Below, one piece after another: positions 35,901 through 42,287 of a stretch of 64,000 nucleotides of DNA (position 1 is the first letter of the stretch; the number at the start of each line of letters is the position of its first letter). This stretch comes from Lentzea flava (GTDB lineage: Bacteria; Actinomycetota; Actinomycetes; Mycobacteriales; Pseudonocardiaceae). The DNA lies in contig NZ_BMRE01000019.1 of NCBI RefSeq assembly GCF_014648475.1, positions 62,001 through 126,000 of the forward strand, read 5' to 3'. The position numbers and the translations under genes were made by a program. The notes under the pieces are model-generated. The model had not been told where the DNA came from and did no database searches. It saw only the letters and a list, made by a program, of their open reading frames with translations.

Positions 35901-36144
35901 CTCTGTGCAACGGATCGGTCGCGCAGTGTTGCACTGGGAATCGGCCTACGCCAGCGGGTACCGCATCGAACTTTCCAATGACGGAACCACCTGGCGGAAC
36001 GTTTTCGCCACAAGTGCTGGCGACGGCGGCGATGATGTCGTAGCGTTCACGGCACAGGACGCGAGATACCTCCGAATGACGGGTACCCAACGGGCCACGC
36101 GTTACGGATACTCCCTGTACGAGCTTGAGGTCTACAGCTTGTAG
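32950..36144 (+). CDS. Secreted penicillin-acylase-family amidohydrolase with F5/8 type C domain
   Basis: This 1064-aa exported Ntn-hydrolase has a signal peptide (residues 1-28, cleavage after SAHA), the acylase alpha region, the beta-chain start at Ser399 in KKHGMSNALAVSG (the predicted self-cleavage site and nucleophile), and a C-terminal discoidin/F5-8C carbohydrate-binding domain (about 934-1064). Relatives deacylate beta-lactams, acyl-homoserine lactones or lipopeptides. The substrate cannot be told from sequence. The discoidin domain suggests surface or glycan attachment. ATG 32950 is chosen over an open frame from 32716. Confidence 0.9.
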   Translation: MRRANPVTSLLATAAVTASLMIVPSAHAETRTVAFAADDYCLGQCGDIVPPGNNGNATLAEILGHKAFGTRPAHSADQLGKYDALVSGYSGLTNDQLTNFFNDASFGVPSDQVESTIKPRSDVTIVRDKKIGMPHITGTTRSGTMFGAGFAAAQDRLWLMDLFRHLGRGQLSGFAGGAPSNRALEQSFYNQIPYTEADLQKQIDTAAAKNGERGRQALADVNDYISGINAYITQSVAARNFPGEYVLTGHADSITNWNDIQPFKATDMVAIASVVGGLFGAGGGGEVQSALVKLAAQNKYGAAVGEQVWQAFRAQNDPEAVLTLHNGQSFPYGASPASPQGVALPDSGSITPERMVYDEVGGTGASVAVPASGDLAKASGIFSDGVLPADLLNKKHGMSNALAVSGAHTDSGNPVAVWGPQTGYFAPQLLLLQELNGPGIRSRGVSFAGVSMYVQLGRGVDYSWSATSSAQDIIDTYAVELCNPDGSPATKASTSYLFHGACLPMERLERKNAWKPTVADGTPAGSYTLVMWRTKYGLVTSRATVGGKVVAYTTLRSTYMHEVDSIIGFQELNDPSAIRSAADFQRAANKIGYAFNWFYVDSRDAAYFNSGLNPVRRSTVDPNLPTWGRAEYEWVGWDGNENVASYMPFEGHPNSINQDYYISWNNKQAKDFTFGGFGHSAVHRGDLLDVRVKALIASGQKVTRASLTRVMAEAAVADLRAQEVLPELLRVLESAPLDATLAPVVQKLKDWQRSGSLRKETAKGSKTYAHADAIRILDAWWPLLVEAQFKTSLGNDLYNALVSAQQVDEAPSDTHGAAPHKGSSFQYGWWGYVDKDLRKVLGDPVQGAFPQTYCGGGTLSGCRTALVTSLTQAAAKPANQVYPGDADCTAGDQWCADTIIHRAMGGITQDKIHWQNRPTFQQVVQFPSRRSQNITNLAARGVATASSHETGWNNLPPAHVLDGNPSTRWASDWSDNQWIQVDLGSVQRIGRAVLHWESAYASGYRIELSNDGTTWRNVFATSAGDGGDDVVAFTAQDARYLRMTGTQRATRYGYSLYELEVYSL

Positions 36145-36155
36145 ACCTTCGAGAT

Positions 36156-36191
36156 GAGGACGCCGATCCACCCCCAGGGGTCGGCGTCCTC
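36156..36191. terminator. Bidirectional terminator between acylase and fkbM genes
   Basis: An 11-bp perfect stem (36156-36166 with 36181-36191), extendable by three weaker pairs, is followed by TACTTTTCTC. It sits 11 nt after the acylase stop. Confidence 0.75.
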
Positions 36192-36208
36192 TACTTTTCT
36201 CGGGCCTT

Positions 36209-36946
36209 TCACACCCGGAACAGGTAGTTCCTGGTGGACTCGCCGATGCGGTTCGCCGGCACCCACTCACCGCCGTGCCACGTGCTCATCCGATACCCGC
36301 GCTCGGTCAGGAAGTCCGCCACGTCCCCGGCCCGGTACCCGAACCGCTCGACGTGCCGTTCCTCGATCTCCAGCAGAAACGCGGGCTTGAACCGCTCGAT
36401 GGTCTCCTTCGCGCCCTCGAGCACCCGCAGCTCGGCCCCCTCGACGTCCGCCTTGACGAAGTCGAGCCGCGAGATCCCGTTGACCTCGACAAAATGATCG
36501 AGCGTGTCCGTCTTGACCACCACGTCGAGGTGCTCGTCGAACTCCTCGTTGGACCCCAGCCCGTTGGCCCCCGCGGTGAGGAACGACCGCCCGGTGACAG
36601 GACTCCCGTGTCGCACCGGCACGCTCATGACCTCGCGCCCCTGCTCCTGCGCCCCCAGAGCAACCGAGTGCCGCCTGATGTTGCGCCCCTCCCGAGGCCG
36701 CAACAGGTACGACAGCGCCGGATGCGCGAACACCAGCGGCTCAACGCTGTGCACAGTCCCCTGTGGACCAACGAGCCTGGACAACGTGACCGTGTAGAGC
36801 CCCAAAGCCGCCCCGACGTCAACACAGACGTCACCAGCCTTGACGATCTTCCGGAGCCCGATCAGCTCCGGCTCGGCATAGGGCGTCAGCCGGGCAAGCG
36901 CCCGCAACCCGGCAACCACCGCGGCACTGCGAAGTTCGGTCAACAC
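36209..36946 (-). CDS. FkbM-family methyltransferase
   Basis: This 245-aa SAM-dependent O-methyltransferase has motif I VCVDVGAALGLYT (about residues 40-52), the FkbM signature DFVKADVEGAELRVLEGA (about 163-180) and FLLEIEERH. FkbM enzymes methylate sugars, polyketides or glycolipids. The start is GTG 36946. No biosynthetic cluster is adjacent, so the substrate is unknown. Confidence 0.87.
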   Translation of the reverse strand: MLTELRSAAVVAGLRALARLTPYAEPELIGLRKIVKAGDVCVDVGAALGLYTVTLSRLVGPQGTVHSVEPLVFAHPALSYLLRPREGRNIRRHSVALGAQEQGREVMSVPVRHGSPVTGRSFLTAGANGLGSNEEFDEHLDVVVKTDTLDHFVEVNGISRLDFVKADVEGAELRVLEGAKETIERFKPAFLLEIEERHVERFGYRAGDVADFLTERGYRMSTWHGGEWVPANRIGESTRNYLFRV

Positions 36947-36956
36947 CCGAACCAGC

Positions 36957-37793
36957 CTAGACGTGCCCGTTGGTGTGCTGTTCGCCCGCAGGCAACCCGA
37001 TCTGATCAGCGAACTCAGCCGCCACCCGCGACCCGCCGTAAACACTGAGCGCCTTGGCCAGATGCTGCCGCAAATCCCGCCGATGCCGGTCCTCCAGCTC
37101 AGGCAGGGCCTTCTCCACACTGCTGACCAACGACTCGGCCCAGTGCGTGGCCGGCTCCCGCTGCGCGATCTGCACGAGCTCAGCGAGGTGCCCCGACAGC
37201 TTCACAGCCTCCTCGACCTGGTACCCGTTGCGCTGCAGCCACCAAATCGTCGCCGTGCCAACGTCCGTCAACACCTCGTCCCGGAGATACCGGATCTCAG
37301 CCCGCTCGACATCCCGCTCGGCCAGCTTGAACGTGGAGTTCCGCAACAGCTCGATGTGCTTCCGAGCCATCTCCAGATCCTCGTCGTCAACGCTGACCTT
37401 GACCTGCTCGGCCCGCGCCCACACATGCGTCCCAGGCACCTGCCGCTCAGTGGCCAGCTCATCGCCGAGCTGATGCTGCAACGCCGCATGGTGCACCAAC
37501 ATCGCCTTGCCGCTGATCTCCTTGGCCCGCTGCAAAACGTGGTGGATGGCAGCACTCCGCGGCGAGTTGTGCCGCAACCCGGTGGCCAAGTCCAACCGCC
37601 ACACGATCGTCAACTTGACCTGAAAGTCCAGCCCGTACACCGCACTGGGCAAGGGCGTCTCGAACTCCTGCTGATGACTGCTGGCCGGCGGCACGAAGGT
37701 GAAGTCCTCGGCACGCCGAGGCACCCGCCGCCGCCACCAAGCCTTGATGGCGCCAAGCGGTCCAGGACGGAAGTCGGGCCAGGGTCTGCTCAC
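36957..37793 (-). CDS. Hypothetical soluble protein, actinobacterial
   Basis: This 278-aa protein has a basic Trp/Arg-rich N-terminus (residues 1-28), a mixed alpha-beta region, a charged helix around 140-170 (EDLEMARKHIELLRNSTFKL), and a Gly/His-rich C-terminus. There is no signal peptide or membrane helix. The long central helix with preceding beta-strands faintly recalls SPFH/band-7 proteins, but I do not claim this. It starts at GTG 37793, 10 nt upstream of fkbM, so the pair may be an operon. Confidence 0.7.
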   Translation of the reverse strand: MSRPWPDFRPGPLGAIKAWWRRRVPRRAEDFTFVPPASSHQQEFETPLPSAVYGLDFQVKLTIVWRLDLATGLRHNSPRSAAIHHVLQRAKEISGKAMLVHHAALQHQLGDELATERQVPGTHVWARAEQVKVSVDDEDLEMARKHIELLRNSTFKLAERDVERAEIRYLRDEVLTDVGTATIWWLQRNGYQVEEAVKLSGHLAELVQIAQREPATHWAESLVSSVEKALPELEDRHRRDLRQHLAKALSVYGGSRVAAEFADQIGLPAGEQHTNGHV

Positions 37794-37944
37794 GCCCGCT
37801 CCCTACCTGACGATTCCCCACGGCAGAAGGTGGCCTGCCTCACTTCCCCCCAACGGCCGCAGGGAGGTCATCTGGCCCCTCACGGTGCGTGAGCGGGGGC
37901 GCTGGTCAACTCGGTGGCGGCACCCCGCTAGACTGCTGGTGCCA

Positions 37945-38020
37945 GCCCTAGTAGCTCAGGGGATAGAGCATCGGTTTCCTAAACCGTGTGTCGCAGGTTC
38001 GAATCCTGCCTGGGGCACCA
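37945..38020 (+). tRNA. tRNA-Arg (anticodon CCT), attachment site of the tandem elements
   Basis: Acceptor GCCCTAG pairs with CTGGGGC, the D-arm is GCTCAGGGGATAGAGC, the anticodon loop is TTCCTAA (CCT), the T-arm contains GGTTCGAATCC, and CCA is encoded. The 3' half is shared exactly with the att copy at 48855, so the gene is rebuilt by the integrated element. Confidence 0.96.
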
Positions 38021-38035
38021 CCTTTCGCCGGGTGA
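37976..38035 (+). repeat. attL: 60-bp att repeat covering the tRNA-Arg 3' half
   Basis: It is identical over 60 bp to 48855-48914, spanning anticodon loop, T-arm, acceptor, CCA and 15 bp beyond. It marks the left junction of element 1. Confidence 0.93.
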
Positions 38036-38039
38036 TCGA

Positions 38040-38077
38040 AAGAGCCTCTGACCTGCCAAAACAGGTCAGAGGCTCTT
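38040..38077 (+). terminator. Terminator after tRNA-Arg
   Basis: A 16-bp perfect stem (38040-38055 with 38062-38077) and CCAAAA loop follow the tRNA and precede the integrase. Hairpins in the same position follow the other two att copies. Confidence 0.75.
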
Positions 38078-38156
38078 CGCTTCAGCGAGCACTGAAGACG
38101 ATCTTCCCTCCCTCGTGTGACATGACTCATGACATGAACGGGCGTACGTTCCGGTC

Positions 38157-39731
38157 ATGGGCACTCGCAAGGCAGGCGACAAGCAGCGCGTACGCGGCAG
38201 CATCGACACCCTCCCCAGCGGCTCGCTGAGGATCCGGGTGTACGCCGGTATCGACCCCCTGACCGGCCGCGAGCACGTCATCACGAAAACCATCCCGAAA
38301 GGACCGAAGGCCCAGAAGGAAGCCGAAGACGAACGCACGCGAATAATCAACGACATCAACGAACAACGAAACCCGAAAACCAAAGCAACCGTCAACCAAC
38401 TGATGGACAAGTACCTCGAACGGCTCGACGTCAAGCGCAGCACCCGCAAGGGCTACGAGGGATACATTGACAACCACATCCGGCCACTCATCGGCACCGA
38501 GCAGGTAGGCAAGCTGGACGGCGAGCTAATCGACTCGTTTTACACCATTCTGCGCACATGCAGGTTTCACTGTGGCGGCAAGAAGATCCTCGAACACAGG
38601 GCCAAGGGTGAGCATGACTGCGAAAAGCGAGGATGCAAGCCGCACGTGAAGTGCAGGCCCTTGGGAAAGAGTTCGATCCGCCAGGTCCACTTCTGCCTCA
38701 GTGGCGCACTCAAGCGGGCATTCAAATGGGGCTGGATCAAGGTGAACCCCATCGGTCAGGCAGAGGCACCAAAGCCCGTCAAGCCAAACCCGAGTCCGCC
38801 AACCCCGGAGCAGGCAGCCGCGATCGTCAATGAGGCGTTCAAAGACATCTCCTGGGGAATGCTCATCTGGGTCGCGATGACGACGGGAGCGCGACGCGGC
38901 GAGCTATGCGCGCTTCGGCTCGACCTTCTCGACCTCGACAACGCTGTTCTTCCGATCAATACAGCCATCGGGCAAGACGGCACCGAAACGTGGGAAGAGG
39001 ACACAAAGACTCACCAACAACGTCGAATCGCGCTCGATCCCGAGACCGTGTCTCTGCTGCGCGTGTACATCGAACATCGGCAATCAGAAGCCGCGAAGTT
39101 CGGAGCAAAGCTCAAGAAGAACGGCCGCGTCTTCTCATCGTCTGCGGATCACAGTACGTGGCTCAAGCCGAATACCGTCACCCGACGATACCGGCGCATG
39201 TGCAAGCGTCTTGGCTGGGACATGAACATTCACGAGCTGCGCCACTACTCGGCAACAGAACTGATCTCCGCTGGCGTTGACGTTCGTACAGTTGCTGGAC
39301 GCCTGGGCCACGGCGGCGGAGGTGCAACGACACTGCGCGTTTACTCCGCCTGGGTCTCGGAGGCCGATCAGCGGGCGGCGGGAAACTTCACCACACGGAT
39401 GCCCAAACCTCCGATTCAGGTATCGGACACGAACACTGTCACAACCACGCTGCCATCAGCGGATGATGCTCCCTACCAGCAGATTTTCGTCGATCTTCGA
39501 GGCGCAATCGCTTGCGGCGCCCTTAAGCCAGGTGACCCGATCCCGACGAACATCGAGCTTCAGGCGCGATACGGCGTTAAAGCCGGGACCGCGCACCGCG
39601 CGGTTTCCGAACTCAAAGCAGCCGGACTCATCAAAGTCAGTCGCGGTAAACGTGCCATCGTTCTCGGCCCTGACGAAGCCCCGGACATTGCCGATGTCGT
39701 CAGCATCAGCCGGAAGCGAGCAACGAAGTAA
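38157..39731 (+). CDS. int: Tyrosine integrase fused to a GntR-type winged helix
   Basis: This 524-aa integrase has an AP2-like arm-binding N-terminus (residues 10-60), a core-binding domain with an internal Cys-rich insert (about 135-175), and a catalytic domain with Arg in TGARRGEL (about 242), HELRHYS (about 358), RLGHGG and the nucleophile Tyr in RVYSAW (about 395). After residue 437 it continues into a second domain, YQQIFVDLRGAIACGALKPG...AGTAHRAVSELKAAGLI, which is a GntR winged helix. The fusion may let the integrase regulate itself or recognise its site. It lies 120 bp from attL. Confidence 0.92.
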   Translation: MGTRKAGDKQRVRGSIDTLPSGSLRIRVYAGIDPLTGREHVITKTIPKGPKAQKEAEDERTRIINDINEQRNPKTKATVNQLMDKYLERLDVKRSTRKGYEGYIDNHIRPLIGTEQVGKLDGELIDSFYTILRTCRFHCGGKKILEHRAKGEHDCEKRGCKPHVKCRPLGKSSIRQVHFCLSGALKRAFKWGWIKVNPIGQAEAPKPVKPNPSPPTPEQAAAIVNEAFKDISWGMLIWVAMTTGARRGELCALRLDLLDLDNAVLPINTAIGQDGTETWEEDTKTHQQRRIALDPETVSLLRVYIEHRQSEAAKFGAKLKKNGRVFSSSADHSTWLKPNTVTRRYRRMCKRLGWDMNIHELRHYSATELISAGVDVRTVAGRLGHGGGGATTLRVYSAWVSEADQRAAGNFTTRMPKPPIQVSDTNTVTTTLPSADDAPYQQIFVDLRGAIACGALKPGDPIPTNIELQARYGVKAGTAHRAVSELKAAGLIKVSRGKRAIVLGPDEAPDIADVVSISRKRATK

Positions 39732-40869
39732 GCCGCTTCCGCTGCCTCTCAGAACGTATCTGTGTCGCGAGCAACCGCGCACGCTTAGCGTGTGCGGTTG
39801 CCTCATCTTTCCCGCCTGTCGCGGTGAACACCTGAACGAGGTCGACCCTCAGCGCGGTCTCCGCACGCGCGAACGTTGGATCAAGCTTATTCAGCACCTC
39901 GGATAGCACATCGATTGCCTCTCGTGCCCCTAGTCGAGCAAGCGCACTGCCACGCCAGCGCGCCAAATGAGTTGAATCGAACACGAGGTACGGCGTCTCT
40001 GAGTTGTCAATGTCAGCAGGCATGATGCGTAGCGCTTCATCGAACGCACGCATGCACTTTTGATGCTCCCTGCTCGCCGCACAAGCCTCGCCGTAGCCCG
40101 CAGTCAGCCACGAAAGTAGGAGGCTGGGGACTTTCCCCTTGGCGATAGAGCGCGCATACTCCGTCAACTCGACGGCCGCGGCCACTTCCCCGATGTCCAG
40201 CAATACAACGGCCTGCCCTGCACAGGCATAGGCTTCAAGCGCGGGCGAACGCGCTTCCCTCGCTGCCGTCTGCGCGGTGTCATAGTGGTCCCACGATTCA
40301 CTTACGAAACCTTGATCGAGCGATTGCCACCCAGCCAACGCCGACGCGTCAACGATCACTTCAGCCAAGCTCGAACGAACCGATTGATTGAGTACGTGAC
40401 GCTTTGCTTGTTCCATCTGGTCTATCTGCGCGCGAAGCTCGCCAAGCAATGCCGACGCCCCAAGCCGACGGTCAATCACCCGTGTGATGTCGAGCTTTTG
40501 CCGCAGAAGGTCGACGGTCTCCAAATCAAGATTCCGTCCGGCGGCTAGCCGAGCCTGCAATCCGAGATCCTGATCTGCGACGGCAGGCGCTGTTTCCGGC
40601 ACAGGCTCAAGAAGGCGCTCAATTGGCACGCTCAGCATGTCTTCAAGCAGTCGGCGTAGCGGCGGCTGAGGCAATCCAAGGGGTCGGCCATCCGCGCGAC
40701 GGCCAGAAGCAAGGCGTTGGACGTGTCGCGCGCTGATCGTCGCGCTCGACCCGCGCTCACGCGCGAACCGCATTGCCTCATCCCTGAACTCTTCGGCCGT
40801 TTGCCGCCGCTGGCGCAGCAACTCACCGAACAACGTCTGTGGCTGCCGCCGCTCATCGCTCGAACTCAT
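39706..40869 (-). CDS. HTH-TPR regulator (paralogue of the one at 46913)
   Basis: This 387-aa protein has an N-terminal XRE-like DNA-binding region (TLFGELLRQRRQTAEEF...TISARHVQRLASG) and a C-terminal helical TPR-like domain (about 170-385). It shares order and phrases such as LAGWQSLDQG, AVVLLDIGE, VPSLLLSWLTAGYGEA and LARWRGSALARLG with the product at 46913. It converges on the integrase with a 26-nt overlap. An operator-like palindrome lies 18 nt upstream of the ATG at 40869. It probably controls excision or transfer. Confidence 0.8.
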   Translation of the reverse strand: MSSSDERRQPQTLFGELLRQRRQTAEEFRDEAMRFARERGSSATISARHVQRLASGRRADGRPLGLPQPPLRRLLEDMLSVPIERLLEPVPETAPAVADQDLGLQARLAAGRNLDLETVDLLRQKLDITRVIDRRLGASALLGELRAQIDQMEQAKRHVLNQSVRSSLAEVIVDASALAGWQSLDQGFVSESWDHYDTAQTAAREARSPALEAYACAGQAVVLLDIGEVAAAVELTEYARSIAKGKVPSLLLSWLTAGYGEACAASREHQKCMRAFDEALRIMPADIDNSETPYLVFDSTHLARWRGSALARLGAREAIDVLSEVLNKLDPTFARAETALRVDLVQVFTATGGKDEATAHAKRARLLATQIRSERQRKRLTSLLASG

Positions 40870-40886
40870 CGGCTGACCTTCCGTCT

Positions 40887-40987
40887 CACTGATGTCAGCG
40901 CCGATCAGTATAGGTCGCGAAATGTCGCCAGAGGTCGCAGCCAGGTCATTTACACCCAACGCGCTCACGGAGACGCTGATGTCTGCG
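40887..40987. promoter_or_regulatory. Two operator-like palindromes of element 1
   Basis: CACTGATGTCAGCG at 40887 and CGCTGATGTCTGCG at 40974 each match 13 of 14 bases of the perfect palindrome at 46288. They flank the divergent promoters of the TPR regulator and the small membrane protein. Confidence 0.6.
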
Positions 40988-41015
40988 GTTGGAACGTCAG
41001 GAAGGGCGGTGGACA

Positions 41016-41351
41016 GTGGTGTGGGACGCAACCGGGATCGTGCTGTTCGTGGTGTGGCTGCTGCTGCCGCCCGCATACACGGTGGTACTCGGCCGCAAGT
41101 ACGTCAGACAGGCGCGGGAGGCTGCCGAGGAGGCCGTGAACGCCGCTCAGGAGGCCACGTGGACGCGCGCGGACGTTCAGGACGCACTCGACGACCTGGA
41201 GCGCCGACACGGGCCGCAGGATGACGTTCCCATCCCCTTACCGACGGCACGCACTGCGGACACTCAGGAGTTGCCCGCCATCCGATCGCCCGTATCGGTC
41301 GGCAAGCACAGGCTTGACGAGTCACGGCTTGCGGGAGGGGTTACCGCGTGA
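41016..41351 (+). CDS. Small single-helix membrane protein
   Basis: This protein of about 111 aa has an N-terminal transmembrane helix (TGIVLFVVWLLLPPAYTVVL), then a charged helical region with many Ala/Glu (REAAEEAVNAAQEATWTR) and a Pro-rich tail. I see no known domain. GTG 41016 is chosen; other GTG/TTG starts exist a few codons away. The end overlaps the next gene by GTGA. Confidence 0.6.
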   Translation: MVWDATGIVLFVVWLLLPPAYTVVLGRKYVRQAREAAEEAVNAAQEATWTRADVQDALDDLERRHGPQDDVPIPLPTARTADTQELPAIRSPVSVGKHRLDESRLAGGVTA

Positions 41352-41605
41352 CGCTCGACGACACAGACCTGATCACCCAGTTCGGGAAGATCTCCAAACT
41401 CATGCCCAACGTGCTGTTCGACTTCGTCATGGGCACCCTGACACCCGAGCGACAGCAGGAGTTCGGCGAGATCCTGCTCGGGCTCGGAAAGCTTCTGATC
41501 AACCACGCTGAAGACCGCAAGCAGTCAGCACAGCCGACGATCGTTGATGCTGCCGAGAACCAGGCCGAGCAGGTCGTTGGACTCCCGAAGCGGTTGCCGT
41601 CGTGA
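41348..41605 (+). CDS. 85-aa helical protein, paralogue of the one at 41818
   Basis: This small acidic helical protein has a core LTPERQQEFGEILLGLGKLLI that resembles PDPERAKHYNELGTLLIDLG of the next gene. It starts with GTG coupled to the membrane protein. Function is unknown; there is no metal or catalytic motif. Confidence 0.6.
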   Translation: MTLDDTDLITQFGKISKLMPNVLFDFVMGTLTPERQQEFGEILLGLGKLLINHAEDRKQSAQPTIVDAAENQAEQVVGLPKRLPS

Positions 41606-41817
41606 CATAGCCACCAGCCTCTGGGGCTCCGTCTCACCCCCGTCCGAGGTTGGTCAGGGAGAGCCGACGCGGCTCGCGTCGCCGCGTCGGCATCTCTCAT
41701 CGCACCATCACGGCTCCCGTTTCGCCAAGCGGGGAGGCGTTGGGGATGCGTTGTGACGTAAGAGAAGTGGCCTCAGCCTCACTGGGGTCGGCGCGAGGAA
41801 GAGATGGAGATGCTGTT

Positions 41818-42075
41818 GTGGCTGCGGAAATCCTGACTGAGGACTTGCTCCGCGTTTCGCTGGAGCGGTTGGCCCGAGAGGTCGTGAAGACTCATCCTCA
41901 TTTCAGTGACACGCTTGCACGGAGCCTGATGCGCACCTGCGGTCTGCTTCCGGACCCGGAGCGGGCCAAGCACTACAACGAACTGGGCACGCTGCTCATA
42001 GATCTCGGACGCCTCTACCTTGCCGAGGCGGAAGTGCTCGGCGGCGGCACGGCACTTGAAGAACAAATGCCGTGA
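41818..42075 (+). CDS. 85-aa helical protein, paralogue of the one at 41348
   Basis: This product has the same length and layout as the protein at 41348: VSLERLAREVVKTHPHFSDT then a repeat-like helical core. GTG 41818 has GGAG eight bases upstream; an upstream ATG at 41746 would add 24 residues. It is followed by a strong terminator and the transfer-locus repeats. Confidence 0.6.
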   Translation: MAAEILTEDLLRVSLERLAREVVKTHPHFSDTLARSLMRTCGLLPDPERAKHYNELGTLLIDLGRLYLAEAEVLGGGTALEEQMP

Positions 42076-42097
42076 CGTCAGCGCACGATCCACGTAG

Positions 42098-42287
42098 TGA
42101 CGGGTCGGCCGTGTGCCGCGCCTGTATCGAGATGGTGCGGCACACGGCCGTTTTCCGTGGTTGTGACGGGTTATCCGTCACACGTCACACCCGTCACGGT
42201 GACCCGTTTCCGCTGGTGAGGACCGGGTTTGCCTGCCACCGGGGGGTGTGACGGGTGACGGGTCCGCTGGGACGGGTTGTGACGGGT
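42098..42287. repeat. TGACGGGT repeat cluster, candidate clt/TRS transfer locus
   Basis: Exact TGACGGGT occurs at 42098, 42164, 42249, 42256 and 42280, and inverted at 42189, with a near match (GGACGGGT) at 42270. The cluster abuts the 3' end of traB. In Streptomyces plasmids TraB recognises 8-bp repeats (TRS) of the clt locus in the same position. Confidence 0.7.
42106..42154 (+). terminator. Rho-independent terminator after the 41818 gene
   Basis: A 14-bp perfect stem (42106-42119 with 42137-42150) followed by TTTT lies 30 nt after the stop codon, inside the repeat cluster. Confidence 0.8.
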
